Shown in pieces: positions 38,404-47,446 of a stretch of DNA of 64,000 nt. The notes under the pieces are model-generated. The model did not search any database. It worked only from the letters and a program-made list of their open reading frames with translations, and was not told where the DNA came from. Position 1 is the stretch's first letter, and the number at the start of each line of letters is the position of its first letter. The stretch comes from Henriciella barbarensis (lineage in GTDB: Bacteria; Pseudomonadota; Alphaproteobacteria; Caulobacterales; Hyphomonadaceae): NCBI RefSeq assembly GCF_003576345.1, contig NZ_QWGB01000005.1, positions 744,001 to 808,000 on the forward strand, read 5' to 3'. A program made the translations under genes and the position numbers.

Positions 38404-38961
38404 ATGTCTGACCGATCCAACCCTGAGAGGCTTGTCGTCGTGGGCGCGCTTTCCGGCGCGCACGGCGTTCGCGGCGATGTCCGCGTTCGCAGTTTCACTG
38501 GCGAACCTGAAGCCATTTTCGATTTCGACCAGCTTCTCGACGAAAAGGGCAAACCGCTTCTCAGCGTCAAATCCTACAAATCCGCCAGCGATCACTTCAT
38601 CGTCACGCCAAAAACGTCCCGCCAGAAGGAAGAATGGGATGCGATGAAGGGCTTGAAGCTGCATGTCAGCCGCGCCGACCTGCCCACTGCCGATGAGGAT
38701 GAGTTCTACATTGAAGATCTCGTCGGCCTGAAGACCTGCTCGCCGGATGGCACTGTCTTTGGACGCGTGAAATCGGTCCAGAATTTCGGGGCAGGCGATC
38801 TTCTGGAAGTGGCCCCCGACACAGCCGGCGAACCTGCCTATTTCGTGCCATTCACCCTGAAAGATATTCCTGACATCGATTTCACCGCGCGCACCGTCAC
38901 GATTGCCGATGCGCAGATGTGGGCGGACCAGTCCGACCCGCGCAAGAAATCAGAGGTCTGA
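38404..38961 (+). CDS. rimM: Ribosome maturation factor RimM
   Basis: A 185-residue protein that binds the 30S subunit and helps 16S rRNA processing. The N-terminal domain opens LVVVGALSGAHGVRGDVRVRS, and a PRC barrel follows (DEDEFYIEDLVGLKTC). AGGA at 38392-38395 sets the ATG at 38404. Usually it lies with rpsP and trmD, but here it stands alone between the crystallin gene and a glycosyltransferase. Its last 12 bases overlap the convergent glycosyltransferase gene. Confidence 0.93.
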   Translation: MSDRSNPERLVVVGALSGAHGVRGDVRVRSFTGEPEAIFDFDQLLDEKGKPLLSVKSYKSASDHFIVTPKTSRQKEEWDAMKGLKLHVSRADLPTADEDEFYIEDLVGLKTCSPDGTVFGRVKSVQNFGAGDLLEVAPDTAGEPAYFVPFTLKDIPDIDFTARTVTIADAQMWADQSDPRKKSEV

Positions 38962-40089
38962 GGCCTGCATCGTGCCCGCCTTCACCGCGAGGTCGATGAG
39001 GTAGGATTCCAGCTTCCGGCTCTGCGTCTGCAGGTTGAAGCTTTCCATGGCGAAGGCACGGCCAGCCTCGCCCATTCGCGCAGTCCGCTCACGGTCGCTC
39101 AGCATGCGGGCGAGCCGGTCTGCAAGCGCTGCATCGTCGCCCTCGTCGACAAGATAGCCGGTCTCGCCATCCTTCACGCATTCCGGGATGCCGGCATGGC
39201 GCGTCGCCGCCAGCGCGCAGCCCGACAGCATCGCTTCGATGCAGACTAGTGGCAGGCCCTCTGCATCGCCTGACTTTGCGCGTTTTGATGGCACAACAGC
39301 GATACGCGCTTCGGCCCAGTGTTTCGGCATCTCGTCGGCAGGCACCCAGCCTGGAAGTTCTGCTTTCACGCCCGCCGCTTCGAGCCGGGCGACGAGTTCT
39401 TCCTTGAGGTCGCCGTCGCCGATCAGCCGGATCGTCCAGCCCTTCAGTTCATCGCCGAGGCGCGCCAGCGCGGCAATCAGCGTATCGATGCCTTTTTTCT
39501 CGGTCCAGCGCCCGGCAAAGACAAGAAGGTCCTTCTTCTCACCCGGTTCGAAACGCGACGGGTCGGCTGTATTGTGGTGGACCACCATCTTGTCGGTCGG
39601 AGCGCCCTTGCCGGCAAGCTCATCGCGGATGAATTTCGAGCAGGGCAGGATAAGGTCCGCCTCACGCCATAGCTTTGCCCGGCGCCGGTTATAGACCCGC
39701 ACGAAGCTGTCTTTGGTGTTAGTCGTCTTGGTCGCATCGCCGCCATAATAAGTGACGGCCAGTGGCAGGTTCAGCCGCTCGGCGAGGGGCAGCGCGTAGG
39801 CGCCAGACTTGCCGAAGCTGGCATGGATGGCCACGGGTTCAATTTCTTCCAGCACATTCTGGAGCTTTGCCGAGATCGTCCCGAGCTGTTTGTAAGCGGC
39901 CTCACCACCGGCACCATGCAGCGGGCCGAGCTCAATAACTTCGGCGCCTTCAGGGACAGGGCCTTTCAGCTCATGACCGACGTAAACAGGCTTCAGCTTG
40001 CTGAACGCAGAATAGCCACGAGGGATGAAGCTTTCCGATGGGGTGAAGAGCTTGTCGCAATAGGCGAGAAACCGTCTTTGCGTGCTCAT
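38950..40089 (-). CDS. GT4-family glycosyltransferase
   Basis: A 379-residue GT-B glycosyltransferase. The donor-binding half has LLVFAGRWTEKKGIDTLIAA, then IRLIGDGDLKEEL and EGLPLVCIEAMLSGCALAATRHAGIPE with the two spaced glutamates. The acceptor half has the YGGDATKTT segment. It probably adds a sugar to an exported polysaccharide or lipid. GAGG eight bases before supports ATG at 40089; a GTG at 40098 lies too close to it. Confidence 0.85.
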   Translation of the reverse strand: MSTQRRFLAYCDKLFTPSESFIPRGYSAFSKLKPVYVGHELKGPVPEGAEVIELGPLHGAGGEAAYKQLGTISAKLQNVLEEIEPVAIHASFGKSGAYALPLAERLNLPLAVTYYGGDATKTTNTKDSFVRVYNRRRAKLWREADLILPCSKFIRDELAGKGAPTDKMVVHHNTADPSRFEPGEKKDLLVFAGRWTEKKGIDTLIAALARLGDELKGWTIRLIGDGDLKEELVARLEAAGVKAELPGWVPADEMPKHWAEARIAVVPSKRAKSGDAEGLPLVCIEAMLSGCALAATRHAGIPECVKDGETGYLVDEGDDAALADRLARMLSDRERTARMGEAGRAFAMESFNLQTQSRKLESYLIDLAVKAGTMQASDL

Positions 40090-40216
40090 GGCGGTCACCC
40101 TCTTTCTGACTGGCGCGCGGCTTGACTATGACACGCCCTCCGAACCGTCAAACATGTCTTGGCAGTCACCGCCCCATCGCATAAGACCCGAAGGCTGCAG
40201 CCCCAAAGGACCAGAC

Positions 40217-41221
40217 ATGTCAGATTACCGCCTCTTCGGCGCTGAGACCTCTCCCTATTCCATGAAAGTCCGTGCCTTCCTGAAATACAAAGGCGTGGAC
40301 TTCGACTGGATCGGCCGTTCGTCGGAAAAGGAAGAAGAGTTCCAGTCCCATGCGAAGGCGCCGACGGTCCCACTTCTGGTGTCACCCGGCCGCGCACCGA
40401 ACCAGGATTCGACCGATATCCTTTCGGCCATCGAGAACGACCATGCAGAGCCATCTTCCGTGCCGGACGATCCGGCTTGCGCCGTTCTGGCCCTCATCCT
40501 TGAGGATTATGGCGATGAGTGGCTGAGCAAGGTGATGTTCCGTGAGCGCTGGGGCCAGAAGCCTGACCGCGAGGAAGCAGCCGACCGCACGATGGAACAA
40601 CTCTTCGACGGCAAGCTGCCGCGCGCCAAGAAGAAGACCCGCGACCAGATTGTGAAGCGGATGCGTGAGCGCCTTGAGCTGATCGGTATCGAACGGAAGA
40701 ATGAGAAGGCGCTGAAAACCTCTTTTGAGCGCTTCATCCCGCTGCTCAACGCACACCTCGAGAATAATCTTTTCATCTTCGGCAATCGACCTTCCGTTGC
40801 CGATTTCTCGATTGCTGCGCAACTTTCGCAAATGCTGATGGATCCAACGCCGGGCGCCTGGCTTCGTGAGAACGCACCTTTCGTGACCGCCTGGTGCGAA
40901 TTCATGGACGCGCCAAAGGCAGGCGACAGCTTCAAGCCACTGTCTGAACTTGAGCCAACCCTGCTGGCAATCTTTACCGAAGAACTGTCGCAGACCTATC
41001 TGCCATGGGCCAAGGAAACGCTTGAGGCCGATATCGCCAAACAGGACCGTGTGAGCGTCAAGATCGACGGCAAGGCATTCGAACAGGTTACCCAGCGCTA
41101 TGCGGCGACCTCCTTCAAGTCGGTCCAGAAGGCGGTGCGCCGTCTCAGCGACAATGAAAGCCTGACGTCATTCCTCAATGCCGCTGGCGCCGACGTCTAC
41201 TTCCAGAACCCCAATAAGTAG
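40217..41221 (+). CDS. Long glutathione S-transferase-like protein
   Basis: A 334-residue protein, about 100 residues longer than classical GSTs. Residues 1-80 form the thioredoxin-like N domain (YRLFGAETSPYSMKVRAFLKYKGVDFDW, with APTVPLLV as the cis-Pro loop). Residues 95-240 form the helical C domain. The last 90 residues are an extra helical extension (ADIAKQDRVSVKIDGKAFEQ). AAGGA before the ATG at 40217 decides the start. The substrate is unknown. Confidence 0.82.
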   Translation: MSDYRLFGAETSPYSMKVRAFLKYKGVDFDWIGRSSEKEEEFQSHAKAPTVPLLVSPGRAPNQDSTDILSAIENDHAEPSSVPDDPACAVLALILEDYGDEWLSKVMFRERWGQKPDREEAADRTMEQLFDGKLPRAKKKTRDQIVKRMRERLELIGIERKNEKALKTSFERFIPLLNAHLENNLFIFGNRPSVADFSIAAQLSQMLMDPTPGAWLRENAPFVTAWCEFMDAPKAGDSFKPLSELEPTLLAIFTEELSQTYLPWAKETLEADIAKQDRVSVKIDGKAFEQVTQRYAATSFKSVQKAVRRLSDNESLTSFLNAAGADVYFQNPNK

Positions 41222-41244
41222 ACGGCCCTTGATAGCTTTCGAAT

Positions 41245-41277
41245 AAAAAAGCCCCGGACATCGCGTCCGGGGCTTTC
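41245..41277. terminator. Bidirectional intrinsic terminator
   Basis: GCCCCGGAC / GTCCGGGGC (41251-41259, 41265-41273) with loop ATCGC is flanked by six As on the left and TTTC on the right. It serves both the GST-like gene and hsp20, which converge here. Confidence 0.88.
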
Positions 41278-41301
41278 TCGTCTCAGGGGTCTGCGCGGGG
41301 G

Positions 41302-41778
41302 TTACGCGGCAGACTGTTTACCGATCAGTTTCGGCTTCGACTTTGGCTGGCCGGACGAGCCAATCTCGATCTTGCGAGGCTTCTTGGCTTCAGGAAGCTC
41401 CCGCAGGAGTTCGACGCGAAGCAGGCCGTTCTGCAACGATGCACCCGTCACAATGACATGGTCAGCAAGCTGGAACCGGCGCAGGAAGCCACGCTCGGCG
41501 ATGCCGCGATGCAGGTACTGACGCTCTTCGCCGTCACCGCTGGCGGCTTTCTTGCCAGCAACAGTCAGCAGGTTTTCATTGGTTTCAATGTCGAGCTCGT
41601 CTTCAGCAAAACCGGCCACGGCGATTTCGATGGCGAAGGCGTCGTCTGCAACGCGCTCAATATTGTAAGGGGGATAGCCCTGCGCGCCATCAAGGCGGCT
41701 GGCAGAATCGATGAGGTTGGCCATACGGTCAAAACCAACCATCGTGCGATAAAGTGGGGTCAGATCAATTGTACTCAT
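41302..41778 (-). CDS. Small heat-shock protein Hsp20
   Basis: A 158-residue alpha-crystallin chaperone of the IbpA type that holds unfolded proteins for refolding. The alpha-crystallin domain spans about 35-130 (YNIERVADDAFAIEIAVAGFAEDELDIETNENLLTVAG) and ends with the LLRVELLRELPEA strand; the C-terminal IEI is the oligomerisation motif. Upstream lie a sigma-32-like promoter and a ROSE-like hairpin covering the ribosome site, so both transcription and translation should respond to heat. It probably works with ClpB. Confidence 0.93.
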   Translation of the reverse strand: MSTIDLTPLYRTMVGFDRMANLIDSASRLDGAQGYPPYNIERVADDAFAIEIAVAGFAEDELDIETNENLLTVAGKKAASGDGEERQYLHRGIAERGFLRRFQLADHVIVTGASLQNGLLRVELLRELPEAKKPRKIEIGSSGQPKSKPKLIGKQSAA

Positions 41779-41784
41779 GACAAA

Positions 41785-41804
41785 CAGTCCTCTCTAAGCA
41801 ACTG
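41785..41804 (-). promoter_or_regulatory. ROSE-type RNA thermometer hairpin at the hsp20 ribosome site
   Basis: The minus-strand RNA reads CAG-UUGCU-UAGAG-AGGA-CUG. CAG pairs with CUG, and UUGCU pairs with AGGA with one G bulged out. That is the signature of ROSE elements in alpha- and gammaproteobacterial small heat-shock genes. AGGA is the Shine-Dalgarno sequence, nine bases from the ATG. A second hairpin, ATCCGG/CCGGAT at 41806-41822, lies just upstream, as in multi-hairpin ROSE leaders. Confidence 0.75.
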
Positions 41805-41913
41805 TATCCGGACGTGCCGGATCATCATTTCGGCTTATCTGTCACTCCGGCCCGTCCATCGGCGCCGGCAGATTACCGGACCGGGCCCGCTTGGCAGCGC
41901 CCGGTCATAGTGT

Positions 41914-41941
41914 ATTTGGGAAACACGCCCCCGCGTTCAAG
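41914..41941 (-). promoter_or_regulatory. Candidate sigma-32 promoter of hsp20
   Basis: On the minus strand CTTGAA (a perfect -35, 41936-41941) is followed after 15 bases by CCCAAAT (41914-41920), close to CCCATNT. The leader would be about 130 bases, long enough for the ROSE structure. Confidence 0.7.
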
Positions 41942-41961
41942 GGGAAAATGAGGAGACGAAA

Positions 41962-42930
41962 ATGAACCGGATATTCGCAACAAGCCTTCTGGCACTAACC
42001 CTCGCCGCATGCGGCGGTGGCGACGATGCTGCAACTGACGAGACGAACCTGGAAGTCGCAACACCCCCTGCGAGCGGTGAGGCGGAAAACGGCATGGACG
42101 CTGATGCCACGCAGGCATCCTTCACGCTTGAAGACGCCATGGAAGGCAGCTGGCGCAACCCAAAGGAAATCGCCCGCGACGAATATCGTAATCCGGCTGA
42201 GACACTGGAGTTCTTCGGGATTGAGGGCGACGACACCGTCATGGAAATCTGGCCTGGCGGCGGCTGGTACACCAATATTATCGCGCCATGGCTGCATGCA
42301 AATGGCGGTACCTTCATTGCTGCGGTCATCAGTCCGGATCGCTCTGATCGCGCGGCAGAGGCCCTCGAAGCCTATCAGGCTAATTACAGCCCCTTCCCGG
42401 ACCTGTTCGGCGAACTTCAGTACACCTACTATGACTCCGCCTCCGGTCCGCTCGGCGAACCAGAGAGCGTCGATGCCATCGTGACCTTCCGCAACATCCA
42501 CAACTGGATGGGCGGCGACCATGCGGACAAATTCTTCAATGACGCTTTCGCCGTGCTGAAGCCCGGCGGCGTGCTCGGCGTTGTCGAACACCGTCTGCCA
42601 TCAGCCCTGAACCAGGACCCGTCGGCCCCCACCGGCTATGTCCATCAGGATTATGTCACCCGCCTTGCTGAAGAAGCAGGTTTCGTCTTTGAAGAGGCAA
42701 GCGAGATCAACGCGAACCCGGCAGATACCGCCGATCACCCATTCGGTGTGTGGACACTGCCACCTGTCTCCCGCACGACAGACCGCGAAGGCAACACGCC
42801 GGAGGGCTTTGACGCAGCGGAGTATCAGGAAATTGGCGAATCCGACCGCATGACCCTGCGCTTCGTGAAGCCAGCCGATGGCGAAACGCCAGCAGAGCCT
42901 GAAATGATGGAAGACGCGACCGAAGAATAG
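41962..42930 (+). CDS. Exported lipoprotein with SAM-dependent methyltransferase fold
   Basis: A 322-residue protein. The signal MNRIFATSLLALTLAAC has a lipobox Cys at 17, followed by an acidic linker to about residue 55. The rest resembles predicted methyltransferases of the COG4798 type: EFFGIEGDDTVMEIWPGGGWYTNIIAPWL is the SAM-binding loop, and DAIVTFRNIHNW and LKPGGVLGVVEHR are later Rossmann strands. SAM is not expected outside the cytosol, so substrate and cofactor are open questions. AGGAG precedes the ATG. Confidence 0.8.
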   Translation: MNRIFATSLLALTLAACGGGDDAATDETNLEVATPPASGEAENGMDADATQASFTLEDAMEGSWRNPKEIARDEYRNPAETLEFFGIEGDDTVMEIWPGGGWYTNIIAPWLHANGGTFIAAVISPDRSDRAAEALEAYQANYSPFPDLFGELQYTYYDSASGPLGEPESVDAIVTFRNIHNWMGGDHADKFFNDAFAVLKPGGVLGVVEHRLPSALNQDPSAPTGYVHQDYVTRLAEEAGFVFEEASEINANPADTADHPFGVWTLPPVSRTTDREGNTPEGFDAAEYQEIGESDRMTLRFVKPADGETPAEPEMMEDATEE

Positions 42931-42952
42931 GCCGGTCTGCCATACTAGAAAT

Positions 42953-42988
42953 GAGCCCTGCCCCTCGATCGGGGGGCGGGGCTTTTTC
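42953..42988 (+). terminator. Intrinsic terminator after the methyltransferase gene
   Basis: AGCCC-t-GCCCC pairs with GGGGgGCGGGGCT around TCGATC and is followed by TTTTTCG. Confidence 0.75.
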
Positions 42989-43068
42989 GTTATGATGAAG
43001 GCTGGTCGTTCCTCCGCCCACAAAACCGGCTTCACCTTCTTCCACCCTGCGACTAGAAGCTCGCCATC

Positions 43069-43677
43069 ATGACCCGTCTTATTTTCCCGACCCGCCTCTT
43101 CGAGTTCGATCTTGGCGATAACAGCCTGCTCGAAGAGCTCGAAGCCAGCTGCTGGATGATCGAAGAAGGCGACACCGCGGGCCATGACTGGTGCGAGGAA
43201 AAAGGCTATCCCGGTTACACCTCCTATGCGTCCCTGAATGACCTCCCCCAACGCGCGCCAGCTTTCGGCGCGCTGGAAGCAAAACTTCTTTCATGGGCAG
43301 GACAAGCGGCAGATGAGCTTGGCTGGGACCTTGAGGGACGCCGGATGACGCTTGATGCGCTCTGGGTCAACATCCTTGGCGAAGGCGGAAACCATTCAGG
43401 CCATATCCACCCGGGCAGCATCCTTTCCGGCACCGTCTATATCGCCGTACCCGAAGGCGCCGGCGCGATCCGGTTCGAAGATCCAAGACTGGCAAACATG
43501 ATGGCGGCCCCGCAACTCCGCGATAAAACAGCTGAAGACCAGAGCCGCTTTGTCTATGTCGACCCGAAACCGGGCAACATTCTGATGTGGGAAAGCTGGT
43601 TGCGTCACGAGGTAATGGCGAGCCGAAGCGAGGATGCGCGCATCTCGATCAGCTTCAATTTCGGACTTTCTGACTGA
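43069..43677 (+). CDS. Putative 2-oxoglutarate/Fe(II) oxygenase
   Basis: A 202-residue protein of the putative 2OG-Fe(II) oxygenase family (TIGR02466-like). The iron ligands are probably the two His in [14 protein letters not shown] (HxH-type pair) and the His in [11 protein letters not shown]; the Arg in [12 protein letters not shown] would bind 2-oxoglutarate. The substrate is unknown. The start is the ATG at 43069, just upstream of a beta strand start. Confidence 0.78.
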   Translation: MTRLIFPTRLFEFDLGDNSLLEELEASCWMIEEGDTAGHDWCEEKGYPGYTSYASLNDLPQRAPAFGALEAKLLSWAGQAADELGWDLEGRRMTLDALWVNILGEGGNHSGHIHPGSILSGTVYIAVPEGAGAIRFEDPRLANMMAAPQLRDKTAEDQSRFVYVDPKPGNILMWESWLRHEVMASRSEDARISISFNFGLSD

Positions 43678-43760
43678 CGAAGCAGCAAAGTGGTCTTGAC
43701 GCAGGCGCTGCGCTTTTGCACTGCACCATCAACTTTTACCCGTCCTTTCTGGAGCGACGC

Positions 43761-44291
43761 ATGGATATTTCCAAAATCAGCATTGGCGAGAATGCGCCAG
43801 ACGATCTCAACGTCATCATCGAAGTCCCGCTGGGCGGTGAGCCAATCAAGTATGAGATCGACAAGGCATCGGGCGCGATGTTCGTTGACCGGTATCTCTA
43901 CACCTCCATGCGCTACCCGTGCAATTACGGGTTCGTCCCGCACACGCTCAGCCTTGATGGCGACCCGATTGACGTGATGGTCGTTGGCCAGCGCGCGCTG
44001 GTTCCGGGCGCGGTCGTCCGTGCCCGTCCGATTGGCGTCCTGCTGATGGAAGACGATGGCGGCGAAGACGAGAAGATCCTCGCTGTGCCGCACCAGAAGC
44101 TCACCCGCTTCTATGAAAAGGTGCAGAACTATACCGACCTGCCAGACACGCTGATCGACCGCATCCAGCACTTCTTCGAGCACTATAAGGACCTTGAGCC
44201 CAATAAGTGGGTGAAGGTGCGCGGCTGGGAAGGCGTCGATAAGGCACGTGAGCTGATCCGGGAATCGATCGAGCGCGGCGCAAAAAGCTAA
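43761..44291 (+). CDS. ppa: Inorganic pyrophosphatase (family I)
   Basis: A 176-residue cytosolic enzyme that hydrolyses pyrophosphate to drive biosynthesis. The core motifs are intact: [37 protein letters not shown] with the metal-binding aspartates, and [17 protein letters not shown] six bases before ATG at 43761 decides the start. It is followed directly by a LysE-type gene. Confidence 0.95.
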   Translation: MDISKISIGENAPDDLNVIIEVPLGGEPIKYEIDKASGAMFVDRYLYTSMRYPCNYGFVPHTLSLDGDPIDVMVVGQRALVPGAVVRARPIGVLLMEDDGGEDEKILAVPHQKLTRFYEKVQNYTDLPDTLIDRIQHFFEHYKDLEPNKWVKVRGWEGVDKARELIRESIERGAKS

Positions 44292-44306
44292 ACGCGAGGG
44301 GCCAGT

Positions 44307-44930
44307 TTGGAACTCTCGGTCTGGCTGGCGCTCGTCGGTCTATTCTTTGCTGGTGGGCTAACACCCGGACCCGCAGTGATGCTGGTCGTATCCTCGTCGC
44401 TGAGATACGGCGTGCGGCCAGCCATGCTGCCTGCGATCGGGGTTTCGACCGCAAACCTTGTCTGGATTGGCCTTGCCGCTGCAGGCGCAGCGGCAATCGC
44501 CTCCCAGTTCCCGCTTGCCTTTCTGGGTCTGAAGCTCGCCGGACTCGGCTTTATCATCTGGCTGGCCTATGGGCTGGTGCGCGGTGCAACACGAGACCTG
44601 CGCCTGTCGCGTGAAGCCATGCCGAAGCGGGCCGCGCTGCTTGGCAAGGGCTTCGGGCTGCAGCTGGCAAACCCGAACGCGCTCGTTTTCTTCGGCGCAC
44701 TCCTGCCCGGCTTCTTTGATGCGTCACGCCCACTCACCCCGCAGATTGCGATCATGGTGGCCACGATTACGGTCAGCGAGATGACGGGGCTGTTCGTCTA
44801 TGCTTTTGCCGCAGACCGGATGGCAAAGAGCTTCAGCGACCCGGCCTTCGCCCGCTGGTTCAATATCGGCGCGGCGACGCTGATGGTCGGCTCTGCAGCC
44901 TTCGCGGTCTGGGCGACAAGCAAGCCCTAG
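44307..44930 (+). CDS. LysE/RhtB-family amino-acid exporter
   Basis: A 207-residue inner-membrane protein with about six helices. The family signature GLTPGPAVMLVVSSSLRYGVR is near the start and NPNALVFFGALLPGF near residue 115. It exports amino acids or related metabolites. The start is TTG at 44307, five bases after GAGGGG. Its last four bases overlap the convergent carbonic anhydrase gene. Confidence 0.85.
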   Translation: MELSVWLALVGLFFAGGLTPGPAVMLVVSSSLRYGVRPAMLPAIGVSTANLVWIGLAAAGAAAIASQFPLAFLGLKLAGLGFIIWLAYGLVRGATRDLRLSREAMPKRAALLGKGFGLQLANPNALVFFGALLPGFFDASRPLTPQIAIMVATITVSEMTGLFVYAFAADRMAKSFSDPAFARWFNIGAATLMVGSAAFAVWATSKP

Positions 44931-45550
44931 GCTTCGATCAGCTCGAACTCACCTGTATCGGCGCTGCGCCAGTAAAGCTGGCCGAGCGCAATCGCGAACC
45001 AGGCCCCGTGCAGCGTCAGCTTGCCGGTCTTTACGCGTTCTTCCACGAACGGGAAGGTCATCAGATTTTTCAGCGACTGTTCGACGCCGGCAAACTCCAG
45101 CGCGCGCTGAGGATCTTCCGGATCAGCTGCAAGCACCTTGTCCCGCGCCTCGTCGAGCAGTTTGACCCACGGCGCGATGAACTCTCCAACCGGCTTGTCA
45201 TTCGCGGCCGACAGAGACGCATTCACGCCGCCGCAGCCGCCATGACCCATGATTACAATGTGCTCGACTTCGAGCGCTGTGACAGCGAACTCGAGCGCCG
45301 CACTGACACCGTGCTGGCCGCCGCCCGTCTCATAAGGCGGCACCAGATTGGCAACATTGCGCACGATGAATAGCTGGCCTGGCGCTGCATTGAAAATGTC
45401 AGCTGGCTCTGCCCGGCTGTCGGCGCAGCCAATCAGCATCACATTCGGATTCTGGCCTTCGCCCAGCGTTTCATAAAGCTTGGCCTGCTGCTTGTAGGTG
45501 CCGCGTCTGAACGCGCGATAGCCATCAATCAATTCATCAGGTGAACGCAT
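44927..45550 (-). CDS. Beta-class carbonic anhydrase
   Basis: A 207-residue zinc enzyme that interconverts CO2 and bicarbonate. Zinc ligands are Cys and Asp in IGCADSRAEP and His and Cys in IMGHGGCGGVNA. Length is normal. The gene is transcribed away from the TetR-family regulator at 45701. Confidence 0.92.
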   Translation of the reverse strand: MRSPDELIDGYRAFRRGTYKQQAKLYETLGEGQNPNVMLIGCADSRAEPADIFNAAPGQLFIVRNVANLVPPYETGGGQHGVSAALEFAVTALEVEHIVIMGHGGCGGVNASLSAANDKPVGEFIAPWVKLLDEARDKVLAADPEDPQRALEFAGVEQSLKNLMTFPFVEERVKTGKLTLHGAWFAIALGQLYWRSADTGEFELIEA

Positions 45551-45700
45551 GTCGATCTTTCCCTTATTCTGACCCGCAACTAGTCAGAACCCGCCTGCTC
45601 GGCAATGTTCGATAGGTCAAAATTCGAAGTTGCGATCAATCCTTTTGAAAACTCTATTGATTGGGATAGGCTCCGAGGCTCGGGTCCTGGGAATGGGTGG

Positions 45701-46312
45701 ATGACTGAAGAAACATCTCCAAAGAAATCGAAACCAGCGCGCCGCAGGCAAGGCCCGCGCCGAAGCGAAGCCTCAAGGGTCGCGATCCTCGAAGCCACGC
45801 GCGAAGAACTGGTGCGCTCTGGCTGGCGCAAGTTCAGCGTCGACAGCGTGGCGCGTACCGCCCATGCCTCCAAACAGACGATCTATCGCTGGTGGCCTGC
45901 GACAGGCAGCATGTGCGTTGAGGCCGCAATCGGTCTTCTGCCCGCTGTCTCACAAGCCGCCGAAACTGATCCAGTAGAACGTATCGCAGCGCTCATCCTG
46001 CCAATTGAGACCGTGACCCGCGCCGGTAATGGCCATGCTGTCCTGCGCGGCGCGCTGATCGCTGCAGCCGACGAAAAGGCCGCGGGCGAAAGCTGGCGCA
46101 ACTGGATGAAGGCCAATATCCGCGCCCCGCTTCGTCTCATCCTGGCTGAGATCGCTGCCAAGCAGCTAATCCGCCGCGACTATGATATCGACGAAGCGGT
46201 AAACCTGCTGATCTCGCCAGCCTGGCACAATCTGATCGTCATGCGCGCGCCGCTTAAAGAGGGCTTCTCCCGAGATCAGGCCGCCCATCTCATCCAGCTA
46301 CTGAAACCTTAA
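45701..46312 (+). CDS. TetR/AcrR-family regulator
   Basis: A 203-residue repressor-type protein. A basic N-terminal arm (KKSKPARRRQGPRR) leads into the helix-turn-helix (FSVDSVARTAHASKQTIYRWWPATGSM). The C-terminal half is a helical ligand-binding domain. The ATG at 45701, after GGGTGG, is preferred over the long open frame from 45605. Its target may be the neighbouring carbonic anhydrase gene, which diverges, but no operator was identified. Confidence 0.82.
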   Translation: MTEETSPKKSKPARRRQGPRRSEASRVAILEATREELVRSGWRKFSVDSVARTAHASKQTIYRWWPATGSMCVEAAIGLLPAVSQAAETDPVERIAALILPIETVTRAGNGHAVLRGALIAAADEKAAGESWRNWMKANIRAPLRLILAEIAAKQLIRRDYDIDEAVNLLISPAWHNLIVMRAPLKEGFSRDQAAHLIQLLKP

Positions 46313-46315
46313 GCG

Positions 46316-47401
46316 TCAGGCTTTCGCGCCGCGCTTTCCCCCGCCATAGGCAGGGTCAGAAAGGGCGCTTGCCTCATCCAGAGGCCAGCGTGGCCGCGCG
46401 GAGAAGCTCATCGCGTCCCCATTAACCTGGCCGACAGCAAGATGCTCTGCCCCTGCCAGGGCGATCATGGCCGCATTATCGGTACAATGACGAAGTGGCG
46501 GCGCGATCAGACGGGCACAATGGCGACTGGCGGCTTCCTCAAGGCTGGTACGGATCGCCTGGTTCGCTGCGACACCCCCAGCAACCACTAGCCGCTTTTC
46601 GCCATCGGCTTCGAACATGCCGAGCGCCCGGTCGGCCCGCTGTGTCAGGCAGTCGGCAATCGCGGCCTGATAGCTCGCGCACAGGTCGCTTTTGTCCTGC
46701 TCTGAAAGTTCACCTGCCTCAATGATCCGGGCCGCCGCCGTTTTGAGGCCCGCAAAACTCATATCAAGGCCATCGCGGTCCATGAGCGGGCGAGGTAGCT
46801 TGTAACGCTTCGGGTCGCCGCCCGCAGCGTTTCGCTCAACAGCTGGTCCGCCCGGAAAGCCAAGCCCCAGCAGTTTTGCAAGCTTGTCGAAGGCTTCACC
46901 AGCGGCATCGTCAATCGTCGTGCCGAGCCGCCTATACCGGCCAAGCCCGCGCACTTCGATGAATTGGCAGTGACCGCCGGACACCAGCAGCAGCAGGTAA
47001 GGAAACGGACAGTCTTCAGCGAGACGCGGCGAAAGCGCGTGGCCCTCAAGATGATTGACCGGAAGGAAAGGCTTGCCCGACGCGAGCGCTAGCGCCTTGC
47101 CGGTCATCATGCCGACCATGACCCCGCCAATGAGGCCCGGCCCAGACGTCGCTGCGATGCCATCGAGTTCAGAAAGCGATAGCCCACTCTCTTCAATCGC
47201 GGCCGCGACGATCTGGTCTGCGATATCGGCATGGGCCCGCGCAGCAATTTCGGGCACCACCCCGCCATAAGGCGCATGCGCCTCGACTTGCGAGCGCACG
47301 ATTTCCGATAGGATCGTTGCGCGGCCATTTTCGAGGCGCAAGACTGCCGCCGCGGTTTCGTCGCAGCTCGTTTCAATTCCAAGAACCGTGTGAGAGGTCA
47401 T
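46316..47401 (-). CDS. tsaD: tRNA N6-adenosine threonylcarbamoyltransferase
   Basis: Makes the t6A base at position 37 of ANN-decoding tRNAs, with TsaB and TsaE. The 361-residue protein starts [16 protein letters not shown], has metal-binding [10 protein letters not shown], and LVSGGHCQF and [10 protein letters not shown] motifs of the ASKHA fold. Normal length. It converges with the TetR gene three bases away. Confidence 0.95.
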   Translation of the reverse strand: MTSHTVLGIETSCDETAAAVLRLENGRATILSEIVRSQVEAHAPYGGVVPEIAARAHADIADQIVAAAIEESGLSLSELDGIAATSGPGLIGGVMVGMMTGKALALASGKPFLPVNHLEGHALSPRLAEDCPFPYLLLLVSGGHCQFIEVRGLGRYRRLGTTIDDAAGEAFDKLAKLLGLGFPGGPAVERNAAGGDPKRYKLPRPLMDRDGLDMSFAGLKTAAARIIEAGELSEQDKSDLCASYQAAIADCLTQRADRALGMFEADGEKRLVVAGGVAANQAIRTSLEEAASRHCARLIAPPLRHCTDNAAMIALAGAEHLAVGQVNGDAMSFSARPRWPLDEASALSDPAYGGGKRGAKA

Positions 47402-47446
47402 GGCCCTCACTTAAGGCGCACAGTCTAAAATCGGAAGCTTGGCGCC

